Source: Hippasteria phrygiana
Lineage: Eukaryota; Echinodermata; Asteroidea; Valvatida; Goniasteridae
Assembly: GCA_037893225.1 (NCBI GenBank)
Contig: JAZGUH010000448.1
Coordinates: 1 to 64,000 of the forward strand
DNA length: 64,000 bases
Direction: 5' to 3'
The position numbers and the translations under genes are program-made. This document shows, in pieces, positions 53,514-64,000 of this stretch (its first letter is position 1; every line of letters begins with the position of its first letter). Below the pieces are notes generated by a model. That model was not told the origin of the DNA, made no database searches, and saw only the letters and a list, made by a program, of their open reading frames with translations.

Positions 53514-53744
53514 AAAACTTGTGGAGAAAATTCAAACCTCGCAATGTTTATTTTCTTTCCGGCCAACATCTGTGTACATGTTACCGTCTATTTATTGCTC
53601 CATGCCTGTCAAATTCCGTGGGGTATGACTTGCTTTACTCATTCATAATTGCATGAAATATCAACAAAATTCAGTAATTTTGACATGTATGGATAGCTTA
53701 GATCTGGCGCTACATGTTGCAATTATCGGCGGCTTCCTAGAGTT

Positions 53745-53975
53745 AAAACTTGTGGAGAAAATTCAAACCTCGCAATGTTTATTTTCTTTCCGGCCAACAT
53801 CTGTGTGCATATTAGCTTCTATTTATTGCTCCATGCCTGTCAAATTCCCTGGGGTATGACTTGCTTTACTCATTCATAATTGCATGAAATATCTACCAAA
53901 TTCAGTAATTTTGACATGTATGGATAGCTTAGATCTGGCGCTACATGTTGCAATTATCGGCGGCTTCTTAGAGTT
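53745..53975 (+). repeat. Type K monomer (example copy, 231 bp)
   Basis: It is a D-like unit with g71 (catattagcttct) and ttccctgggg, 231 bp. Its preceding unit always ends in c225 (ttcctagag). From 53,745 onward K carries t151 (atatctacc), and the unit before it carries a154 (atcaacaaaatt). Copies are at 52,358, 53,745, 55,830, 58,378, 59,999, 61,620 and 63,009. Confidence 0.92.
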
Positions 53976-55366
53976 AACACTTGTGGAGAAAATTCAAACC
54001 TCGCAATGTTTATTTTCTTCCCGGCCACCATCTGTGTGCAGATTACCTTTTATTTATTGCTCCATGCCTGTCAAATTCCCTGGGGTATGGACTTGCTTTA
54101 CTCATTCATAATTGCATGAAATATCAACCAAATTCAGTAATTTTGACATGTATGGATAGCTTAGATCTGGCGCTACATGTTGCAATTATCGGCGGCTTCT
54201 TAGAGTTAAAACTTGTGGAGAAAATTCAAACCTCGCAATGTTTATTTTCTTTCCGGCCAACATCTGTGTACATGTTACCGTCTATTTATTGCTCCATGCC
54301 TGTCAAATTCCCTGGGGTATGGACTTGCTTTACTCATTCATAATTGCATGAAATATCAACCAAATTCAGTAATTTTGACATGTATGGATAGCTTAGATCT
54401 GGCGCTACATGTTGCAATTATCGGCGGCTTCCTAGAGTTAAAACTTGTGGAGAAAATTCAAACCTCGCAATGTTTATTTTCTTTCCGGCCAACATCTGTG
54501 TACATGTTACCGTCTATTTATTGCTCCATGCCTGTCAAATTCCGTGGGGTATGACTTGCTTTACTCATTCATAATTGCATGAAATATCTACCAAATTCAG
54601 TAATTTTGACATGTATGGATAGCTTAGATCTGGCGCTACATGTTGCAATTATCGGCGGCTTCTTAGAGTTAACACTTGTGGAGAAAATTCAAACCTCGCA
54701 ATGTTTATTTTCTTCCCGGCCACCATCTGTGTGCAGATTACCTCCTATTTATTGCTCCATGCCTGTCAAATTCCCTGGGGTATGGACTTGCTTTACTCAT
54801 TCATAATTGCATGAAATATCAACCAAATTCAGTAATTTTGACATGTATGGATAGCTTAGATCTGGCGCTACATGTTGCAATTATCGGCGGCTTCTTAGAG
54901 TTAACACTTGTGGAGAAAATTCAAACCTCGCAATGTTTATTTTCTTCCCGGCCACCATCTGTGTGCAGATTACCTTTTATTTATTGCTCCATGCCTGTCA
55001 AATTCCCTGGGGTATGGACTTGCTTTACTCATTCATAATTGCATGAAATATCAACCAAATTCAGTAATTTTGACATGTATGGATAGCTTAGATCTGGCGC
55101 TACATGTTGCAATTATCGGCGGCTTCTTAGAGTTAACACTTGTGGAGAAAATTCAAACCTCGCAATGTTTATTTTCTTCCCGGCCACCATCTGTGTGCAG
55201 ATTACCTTTTATTTATTGCTCCATGCCTGTCAAATTCCCTGGGGTATGGACTTGCTTTACTCATTCATAATTGCATGAAATATCAACCAAATTCAGTAAT
55301 TTTGACATGTATGGATAGCTTAGATCTGGCGCTACATGTTGCAATTATCGGCGGCTTCTTAGAGTT
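53976..55366 (+). repeat. 6 monomers E3-G-H-P-E3-E3
   Basis: The H carries t151 as in the other two H-P pairs. The tandem E3 pair leads into the first E3 variant with aacatttgtgg. Confidence 0.91.
54671..54902 (+). repeat. Type P monomer (example copy, 232 bp)
   Basis: It has c3, tcccggccacc, gtgcagatta, the A-like cctcct at 71-76 and the E3-like ttccctgggg. Only three copies are present: 54,671, 57,451 and 62,777. Each is preceded by an H unit ending in t151. It could be an A/E3 recombinant. Confidence 0.9.
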
Positions 55367-57914
55367 AACATTTGTGGAGAAAAGTCAAACCTCGCAATGT
55401 TTATTTTCTTCCCGGCCACCATCTGTGTGCAGATTACCTTTTATTTATTGCTCCATGCCTGTCAAATTCCCTGGGGTATGGACTTGCTTTACTCATTCAT
55501 AATTGCATGAAATATCAACCAAATTCAGTAATTTTGACATGTATGGATAGCTTAGATCTGGCGCTACATGTTGCAATTATCGGCGGCTTCCTAGAGTTAA
55601 AACTTGTGGAGAAAATTCAAACCTCGCAATGTTTATTTTCTTTCCGGCCAACATCTGTGTACATGTTACCGTCTATTTATTGCTCCATGCCTGTCAAATT
55701 CCGTGGGGTATGACTTGCTTTACTCATTCATAATTGCATGAAATATCAACAAAATTCAGTAATTTTGACATGTATGGATAGCTTAGATCTGGCGCTACAT
55801 GTTGCAATTATCGGCGGCTTCCTAGAGTTAAAACTTGTGGAGAAAATTCAAACCTCGCAATGTTTATTTTCTTTCCGGCCAACATCTGTGTGCATATTAG
55901 CTTCTATTTATTGCTCCATGCCTGTCAAATTCCCTGGGGTATGACTTGCTTTACTCATTCATAATTGCATGAAATATCTACCAAATTCAGTAATTTTGAC
56001 ATGTATGGATAGCTTAGATCTGGCGCTACATGTTGCAATTATCGGCGGCTTCTTAGAGTTAAAACTTGTGGAGAAAATTCAAACCTCGCAATGTTTATTT
56101 TCTTTCCGGCCAACATCTGTGTGCATATTACCTTCTATTTATTGCTCCATGCCTGTCAAATTCCGTGGGGTATGACTTGCTTTACTCATTCATAATTGCA
56201 TGAAATATCAACCAAATTCAGTAATTTTGACATGTATGGATAGCTTAGATCTGGCGCTACATGTTGCAATTATCGGCGGCTTCTTAGAGTTAACACTTGT
56301 GGAGAAAATTCAAACCTCGCAATGTTTATTTTCTTCCCGGCCACCATCTGTGTGCAGATTACCTTTTATTTATTGCTCCATGCCTGTCAAATTCCCTGGG
56401 GTATGGACTTGCTTTACTCATTCATAATTGCATGAAATATCAACCAAATTCAGTAATTTTGACATGTATGGATAGCTTAGATCTGGCGCTACATGTTGCA
56501 ATTATCGGCGGCTTCTTAGAGTTAAAACTTGTGGAGAAAATTCAAACCTCGCAATGTTTATTTTCTTTCCGGCCAACATCTGTGTACATGTTACCGTCTA
56601 TTTATTGCTCCATGCCTGTCAAATTCCCTGGGGTATGGACTTGCTTTACTCATTCATAATTGCATGAAATATCAACCAAATTCAGTAATTTTGACATGTA
56701 TGGATAGCTTAGATCTGGCGCTACATGTTGCAATTATCGGCGGCTTCTTAGAGTTAACACTTGTGGAGAAAATTCAAACCTCGCAATGTTTATTTTCTTC
56801 CCGGCCACCATCTGTGTGCAGATTACCTTTTATTTATTGCTCCATGCCTGTCAAATTCCCTGGGGTATGGACTTGCTTTACTCATTCATAATTGCATGAA
56901 ATATCAACCAAATTCAGTAATTTTGACATGTATGGATAGCTTAGATCTGGCGCTACATGTTGCAATTATCGGCGGCTTCTTAGAGTTAAAACTTGTGGAG
57001 AAAATTCAAACCTCGCAATGTTTATTTTCTTTCCGGCCAACATCTGTGTACATGTTACCGTCTATTTATTGCTCCATGCCTGTCAAATTCCCTGGGGTAT
57101 GGACTTGCTTTACTCATTCATAATTGCATGAAATATCAACCAAATTCAGTAATTTTGACATGTATGGATAGCTTAGATCTGGCGCTACATGTTGCAATTA
57201 TCGGCGGCTTCCTAGAGTTAAAACTTGTGGAGAAAATTCAAACCTCGCAATGTTTATTTTCTTTCCGGCCAACATCTGTGTACATGTTACCGTCTATTTA
57301 TTGCTCCATGCATGTCAAATTCCGTGGGGTATGACTTGCTTTACTCATTCATAATTGCATGAAATATCTACCAAATTCAGTAATTTTGACATGTATGGAT
57401 AGCTTAGATCTGGCGCTACATGTTGCAATTATCGGCGGCTTCTTAGAGTTAACACTTGTGGAGAAAATTCAAACCTCGCAATGTTTATTTTCTTCCCGGC
57501 CACCATCTGTGTGCAGATTACCTCCTATTTATTGCTCCATGCCTGTCAAATTCCCTGGGGTATGGACTTGCTTTACTCATTCATAATTGCATGAAATATC
57601 AACCAAATTCAGTAATTTTGACATGTATGGATAGCTTAGATCTGGCGCTACATGTTGCAATTATCGGCGGCTTCTTAGAGTTAACACTTGTGGAGAAAAT
57701 TCAAACCTCGCAATGTTTATTTTCTTCCCGGCCACCATCTGTGTGCAGATTACCTTTTATTTATTGCTCCATGCCTGTCAAATTCCCTGGGGTATGGACT
57801 TGCTTTACTCATTCATAATTGCATGAAATATCAACCAAATTCAGTAATTTTGACATGTATGGATAGCTTAGATCTGGCGCTACATGTTGCAATTATCGGC
57901 GGCTTCTTAGAGTT
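55367..57914 (+). repeat. 11-mer HOR block, 2,548 bp
   Basis: It starts with the E3 variant that has aacatttgtgg and gaaaagtcaaa, then H-K-J-E3-G-E3-G-H-P-E3. The first seven units are the 7-mer that follows; the last four (G-H-P-E3) are an addition. The H at 57,220 has gcatgtc, unlike its sister units. Confidence 0.93.
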
Positions 57915-60900
57915 AACATTTGTGGAGAAAAGTCAAACCTCGCAATGTTTATTTTCTTCCCGGCCACCATCTGTGTGCAGATTACCTTTTATTTATTGCT
58001 CCATGCCTGTCAAATTCCCTGGGGTATGGACTTGCTTTACTCATTCATAATTGCATGAAATATCAACCAAATTCAGTAATTTTGACATGTATGGATAGCT
58101 TAGATCTGGCGCTACATGTTGCAATTATCGGCGGCTTCCTAGAGTTAAAACTTGTGGAGAAAATTCAAACCTCGCAATGTTTATTTTCTTTCCGGCCAAC
58201 ATCTGTGTACATGTTACCGTCTATTTATTGCTCCATGCCTGTCAAATTCCGTGGGGTATGACTTGCTTTACTCATTCATAATTGCATGAAATATCAACAA
58301 AATTCAGTAATTTTGACATGTATGGATAGCTTAGATCTGGCGCTACATGTTGCAATTATCGGCGGCTTCCTAGAGTTAAAACTTGTGGAGAAAATTCAAA
58401 CCTCGCAATGTTTATTTTCTTTCCGGCCAACATCTGTGTGCATATTAGCTTCTATTTATTGCTCCATGCCTGTCAAATTCCCTGGGGTATGACTTGCTTT
58501 ACTCATTCATAATTGCATGAAATATCTACCAAATTCAGTAATTTTGACATGTATGGATAGCTTAGATCTGGCGCTACATGTTGCAATTATCGGCGGCTTC
58601 TTAGAGTTAAAACTTGTGGAGAAAATTCAAACCTCGCAATGTTTATTTTCTTTCCGGCCAACATCTGTGTGCATATTACCTTCTATTTATTGCTCCATGC
58701 CTGTCAAATTCCGTGGGGTATGACTTGCTTTACTCATTCATAATTGCATGAAATATCAACCAAATTCAGTAATTTTGACATGTATGGATAGCTTAGATCT
58801 GGCGCTACATGTTGCAATTATCGGCGGCTTCTTAGAGTTAACACTTGTGGAGAAAATTCAAACCTCGCAATGTTTATTTTCTTCCCGGCCACCATCTGTG
58901 TGCAGATTACCTTTTATTTATTGCTCCATGCCTGTCAAATTCCCTGGGGTATGGACTTGCTTTACTCATTCATAATTGCATGAAATATCAACCAAATTCA
59001 GTAATTTTGACATGTATGGATAGCTTAGATCTGGCGCTACATGTTGCAATTATCGGCGGCTTCTTAGAGTTAAAACTTGTGGAGAAAATTCAAACCTCGC
59101 AATGTTTATTTTCTTTCCGGCCAACATCTGTGTACATGTTACCGTCTATTTATTGCTCCATGCCTGTCAAATTCCCTGGGGTATGGACTTGCTTTACTCA
59201 TTCATAATTGCATGAAATATCAACCAAATTCAGTAATTTTGACATGTATGGATAGCTTAGATCTGGCGCTACATGTTGCAATTATCGGCGGCTTCTTAGA
59301 GTTAACACTTGTGGAGAAAATTCAAACCTCGCAATGTTTATTTTCTTCCCGGCCACCATCTGTGTGCAGATTACCTTTTATTTATTGCTCCATGCCTGTC
59401 AAATTCCCTGGGGTATGGACTTGCTTTACTCATTCATAATTGCATGAAATATCAACCAAATTCAGTAATTTTGACATGTATGGATAGCTTAGATCTGGCG
59501 CTACATGTTGCAATTATCGGCGGCTTCTTAGAGTTAACATTTGTGGAGAAAAGTCAAACCTCGCAATGTTTATTTTCTTCCCGGCCACCATCTGTGTGCA
59601 GATTACCTTTTATTTATTGCTCCATGCCTGTCAAATTCCCTGGGGTATGGACTTGCTTTACTCATTCATAATTGCATGAAATATCAACCAAATTCAGTAA
59701 TTTTGACATGTATGGATAGCTTAGATCTGGCGCTACATGTTGCAATTATCGGCGGCTTCCTAGAGTTAAAACTTGTGGAGAAAATTCAAACCTCGCAATG
59801 TTTATTTTCTTTCCGGCCAACATCTGTGTACATGTTACCGTCTATTTATTGCTCCATGCCTGTCAAATTCCGTGGGGTATGACTTGCTTTACTCATTCAT
59901 AATTGCATGAAATATCAACAAAATTCAGTAATTTTGACATGTATGGATAGCTTAGATCTGGCGCTACATGTTGCAATTATCGGCGGCTTCCTAGAGTTAA
60001 AACTTGTGGAGAAAATTCAAACCTCGCAATGTTTATTTTCTTTCCGGCCAACATCTGTGTGCATATTAGCTTCTATTTATTGCTCCATGCCTGTCAAATT
60101 CCCTGGGGTATGACTTGCTTTACTCATTCATAATTGCATGAAATATCTACCAAATTCAGTAATTTTGACATGTATGGATAGCTTAGATCTGGCGCTACAT
60201 GTTGCAATTATCGGCGGCTTCTTAGAGTTAAAACTTGTGGAGAAAATTCAAACCTCGCAATGTTTATTTTCTTTCCGGCCAACATCTGTGTGCATATTAC
60301 CTTCTATTTATTGCTCCATGCCTGTCAAATTCCGTGGGGTATGACTTGCTTTACTCATTCATAATTGCATGAAATATCAACCAAATTCAGTAATTTTGAC
60401 ATGTATGGATAGCTTAGATCTGGCGCTACATGTTGCAATTATCGGCGGCTTCTTAGAGTTAACACTTGTGGAGAAAATTCAAACCTCGCAATGTTTATTT
60501 TCTTCCCGGCCACCATCTGTGTGCAGATTACCTTTTATTTATTGCTCCATGCCTGTCAAATTCCCTGGGGTATGGACTTGCTTTACTCATTCATAATTGC
60601 ATGAAATATCAACCAAATTCAGTAATTTTGACATGTATGGATAGCTTAGATCTGGCGCTACATGTTGCAATTATCGGCGGCTTCTTAGAGTTAAAACTTG
60701 TGGAGAAAATTCAAACCTCGCAATGTTTATTTTCTTTCCGGCCAACATCTGTGTACATGTTACCGTCTATTTATTGCTCCATGCCTGTCAAATTCCCTGG
60801 GGTATGGACTTGCTTTACTCATTCATAATTGCATGAAATATCAACCAAATTCAGTAATTTTGACATGTATGGATAGCTTAGATCTGGCGCTACATGTTGC

Positions 60901-61156
60901 AATTATCGGCGGCTTCTTAGAGTTAACACTTGTGGAGAAAATTCAAACCTCGCAATGTTTATTTTCTTCCCGGCCACCATCTGTGTGCAGATTACCTTTT
61001 ATTTATTGCTCCATGCCTGTCAAATTCCCTGGGGTATGGACTTGCTTTACTCATTCATAATTGCATGAAATATCAACCAAATTCAGTAATTTTGACATGT
61101 ATGGATAGCTTAGATCTGGCGCTACATGTTGCAATTATCGGCGGCTTCTTAGAGTT
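57915..61156 (+). repeat. Two tandem 7-mer HOR copies of 1,621 bp
   Basis: Copies are 57,915-59,535 and 59,536-61,156, each E3variant-H-K-J-E3-G-E3. I found no difference between them by eye. The variant E3 (t5 and g18) opens each copy and marks the phase. Confidence 0.94.
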
Positions 61157-63934
61157 AACATTTGTGGAGAAAAGTCAAACCTCGCAATGTTTATTTTCTT
61201 CCCGGCCACCATCTGTGTGCAGATTACCTTTTATTTATTGCTCCATGCCTGTCAAATTCCCTGGGGTATGGACTTGCTTTACTCATTCATAATTGCATGA
61301 AATATCAACCAAATTCAGTAATTTTGACATGTATGGATAGCTTAGATCTGGCGCTACATGTTGCAATTATCGGCGGCTTCCTAGAGTTAAAACTTGTGGA
61401 GAAAATTCAAACCTCGCAATGTTTATTTTCTTTCCGGCCAACATCTGTGTACATGTTACCGTCTATTTATTGCTCCATGCCTGTCAAATTCCGTGGGGTA
61501 TGACTTGCTTTACTCATTCATAATTGCATGAAATATCAACAAAATTCAGTAATTTTGACATGTATGGATAGCTTAGATCTGGCGCTACATGTTGCAATTA
61601 TCGGCGGCTTCCTAGAGTTAAAACTTGTGGAGAAAATTCAAACCTCGCAATGTTTATTTTCTTTCCGGCCAACATCTGTGTGCATATTAGCTTCTATTTA
61701 TTGCTCCATGCCTGTCAAATTCCCTGGGGTATGACTTGCTTTACTCATTCATAATTGCATGAAATATCTACCAAATTCAGTAATTTTGACATGTATGGAT
61801 AGCTTAGATCTGGCGCTACATGTTGCAATTATCGGCGGCTTCTTAGAGTTAAAACTTGTGGAGAAAATTCAAACCTCGCAATGTTTATTTTCTTTCCGGC
61901 CAACATCTGTGTGCATATTACCTTCTATTTATTGCTCCATGCCTGTCAAATTCCGTGGGGTATGACTTGCTTTACTCATTCATAATTGCATGAAATATCA
62001 ACCAAATTCAGTAATTTTGACATGTATGGATAGCTTAGATCTGGCGCTACATGTTGCAATTATCGGCGGCTTCTTAGAGTTAACACTTGTGGAGAAAATT
62101 CAAACCTCGCAATGTTTATTTTCTTCCCGGCCACCATCTGTGTGCAGATTACCTTTTATTTATTGCTCCATGCCTGTCAAATTCCCTGGGGTATGGACTT
62201 GCTTTACTCATTCATAATTGCATGAAATATCAACCAAATTCAGTAATTTTGACATGTATGGATAGCTTAGATCTGGCGCTACATGTTGCAATTATCGGCG
62301 GCTTCTTAGAGTTAAAACTTGTGGAGAAAATTCAAACCTCGCAATGTTTATTTTCTTTCCGGCCAACATCTGTGTACATGTTACCGTCTATTTATTGCTC
62401 CATGCCTGTCAAATTCCCTGGGGTATGGACTTGCTTTACTCATTCATAATTGCATGAAATATCAACCAAATTCAGTAATTTTGACATGTATGGATAGCTT
62501 AGATCTGGCGCTACATGTTGCAATTATCGGCGGCTTCCTAGAGTTAAAACTTGTGGAGAAAATTCAAACCTCGCAATGTTTATTTTCTTTCCGGCCAACA
62601 TCTGTGTACATGTTACCGTCTATTTATTGCTCCATGCCTGTCAAATTCCGTGGGGTATGACTTGCTTTACTCATTCATAATTGCATGAAATATCTACCAA
62701 ATTCAGTAATTTTGACATGTATGGATAGCTTAGATCTGGCGCTACATGTTGCAATTATCGGCGGCTTCTTAGAGTTAACACTTGTGGAGAAAATTCAAAC
62801 CTCGCAATGTTTATTTTCTTCCCGGCCACCATCTGTGTGCAGATTACCTCCTATTTATTGCTCCATGCCTGTCAAATTCCCTGGGGTATGGACTTGCTTT
62901 ACTCATTCATAATTGCATGAAATATCAACAAAATTCAGTAATTTTGACATGTATGGATAGCTTAGATCTGGCGCTACATGTTGCAATTATCGGCGGCTTC
63001 CTAGAGTTAAAACTTGTGGAGAAAATTCAAACCTCGCAATGTTTATTTTCTTTCCGGCCAACATCTGTGTGCATATTAGCTTCTATTTATTGCTCCATGC
63101 CTGTCAAATTCCCTGGGGTATGACTTGCTTTACTCATTCATAATTGCATGAAATATCTACCAAATTCAGTAATTTTGACATGTATGGATAGCTTAGATCT
63201 GGCGCTACATGTTGCAATTATCGGCGGCTTCTTAGAGTTAAAACTTGTGGAGAAAATTCAAACCTCGCAATGTTTATTTTCTTTCCGGCCAACATCTGTG
63301 TGCATATTACCTTCTATTTATTGCTCCATGCCTGTCAAATTCCGTGGGGTATGACTTGCTTTACTCATTCATAATTGCATGAAATATCAACCAAATTCAG
63401 TAATTTTGACATGTATGGATAGCTTAGATCTGGCGCTACATGTTGCAATTATCGGCGGCTTCTTAGAGTTAACACTTGTGGAGAAAATTCAAACCTCGCA
63501 ATGTTTATTTTCTTCCCGGCCACCATCTGTGTGCAGATTACCTTTTATTTATTGCTCCATGCCTGTCAAATTCCCTGGGGTATGGACTTGCTTTACTCAT
63601 TCATAATTGCATGAAATATCAACCAAATTCAGTAATTTTGACATGTATGGATAGCTTAGATCTGGCGCTACATGTTGCAATTATCGGCGGCTTCTTAGAG
63701 TTAAAACTTGTGGAGAAAATTCAAACCTCGCAATGTTTATTTTCTTTCCGGCCAACATCTGTGTACATGTTACCGTCTATTTATTGCTCCATGCCTGTCA
63801 AATTCCCTGGGGTATGGACTTGCTTTACTCATTCATAATTGCATGAAATATCAACCAAATTCAGTAATTTTGACATGTATGGATAGCTTAGATCTGGCGC
63901 TACATGTTGCAATTATCGGCGGCTTCCTAGAGTT
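61157..63934 (+). repeat. 12-mer block, 2,778 bp
   Basis: The order is E3variant-H-K-J-E3-G-H-P-K-J-E3-G. It begins as a further copy of the 7-mer, leaves it after G, passes through the H-P pair, and then returns to K-J-E3-G. The P at 62,777 carries the a154 normally seen in H before K, which suggests an exchange inside that unit. Confidence 0.92.
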
Positions 63935-64000
63935 AAAACTTGTGGAGAAAATTCAAACCTCGCAATGTTTATTTTCTTTCCGGCCAACATCTGTGTACAT
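63935..64000 (+). repeat. Partial monomer at the right edge
   Basis: There are 66 bases of a B-like unit (a3, tttccggccaac, gtacat). The preceding unit ends in ttcctagag, so by the linkage seen elsewhere this is probably an H unit. The array therefore runs past the window. Confidence 0.9.

Larger units (their letters stand above)
50971..53975 (+). repeat. Region 2/region 3 transition, 13 monomers, mostly 231 bp
   Basis: The order is C-W-D-H-J-J-K-J-E-G-J-H-K, where the W has g105. Eight consecutive units from 51,203 to 53,050 are all 231 bp. The E-like unit at 52,820 is 231 bp for another reason: it has lost a c in cttccggcc and has cttgtagag and attacatttta. No regular HOR is visible. Confidence 0.9.
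1..64000 (+). repeat. Tandem satellite array, 231/232-bp monomer
   Basis: The same unit recurs from the first to the last base with no inserted unique sequence, no inversion and no transposon. Every unit carries landmarks such as ggagaaaattcaaacc (positions 10-25), tttattgctccatg (78-91), cattcataattgcatg (128-143), ttagatctggcg (187-197) and gcaattatcggcgg (207-220). I phased 276 full units plus a 66-base partial one. A and B, the commonest types in the first half, differ at 12 sites by my count (about 5%), while copies of one type are almost identical. Such length, homogeneity and higher-order structure are known for eukaryotic centromeric and heterochromatic satellites. The family is not one I recognise, and its chromosomal position is not shown by the sequence. 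Confidence 0.99.

Noticed and set aside
1..64000. CRISPR array
   Set aside because: The repeats are 231-232 bp and directly adjoining, with no unique spacers and no cas genes.
1..64000. CENP-B box in the monomer
   Set aside because: I looked for the ttcg....a..cggg core on both strands. The nearest candidate, cttcgtagag in W units, lacks the rest of the motif.
1..64000. Transposon or LTR origin of the array
   Set aside because: There are no terminal inverted repeats, target duplications, polyA tract or transposase/reverse transcriptase sequence in any unit.

Overview
The whole 64 kb window is one uninterrupted tandem satellite DNA array. There is no protein gene, RNA gene, transposon or unique sequence in it. 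I could phase 276 complete monomers plus a 66-base partial one, all in the same orientation and head to tail. Taking base 1 as monomer position 1, the lengths are 178 units of 232 bp, 93 of 231 bp, 3 of 233 bp, one of 230 bp and one of 226 bp, which sum exactly to 63,934 bp. The type-A monomer is about 40% G+C. An array of this size with a unit of this length is typical of eukaryotic heterochromatin (centromeric, pericentromeric or subtelomeric). I do not recognise the monomer and cannot name the organism.

Monomers fall into a small set of recurring types. They are told apart mainly by about 20 sites lying between monomer positions 43 and 114; the remaining ~160 bp is much more uniform. Type names used here: A, B, B2, C, D, E, E2, E3, F, W, L, G, H, J, K, P, each defined at an example copy. 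Order strings are written with hyphens and are monomer types, not residues.

Region 1 (1-35,463) is built mostly from alternating A and B monomers punctuated by D and by an A-B-C-D cassette, giving higher-order repeats (HORs) of 6 to 12 monomers. Region 2 (about 35,464-50,970) is rich in B2, D, E2, F and W, and contains a 13-mer HOR (about 3.0 kb) and a 22-mer, 5,094-bp segmental duplication. Region 3 (about 50,971-64,000) is made of E3, G, H, J, K and P and ends in a 7-mer HOR of 1,621 bp repeated in tandem. HOR copies within a region are nearly identical, which implies recent local amplification by unequal exchange or conversion. The regions differ in repertoire, so they look like separately amplified layers of one satellite family.

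The open reading frames in the window (mostly 68-123 codons, the longest 197) are by-products of the repeat: one monomer read in several frames, again and again. None is supported as a gene.
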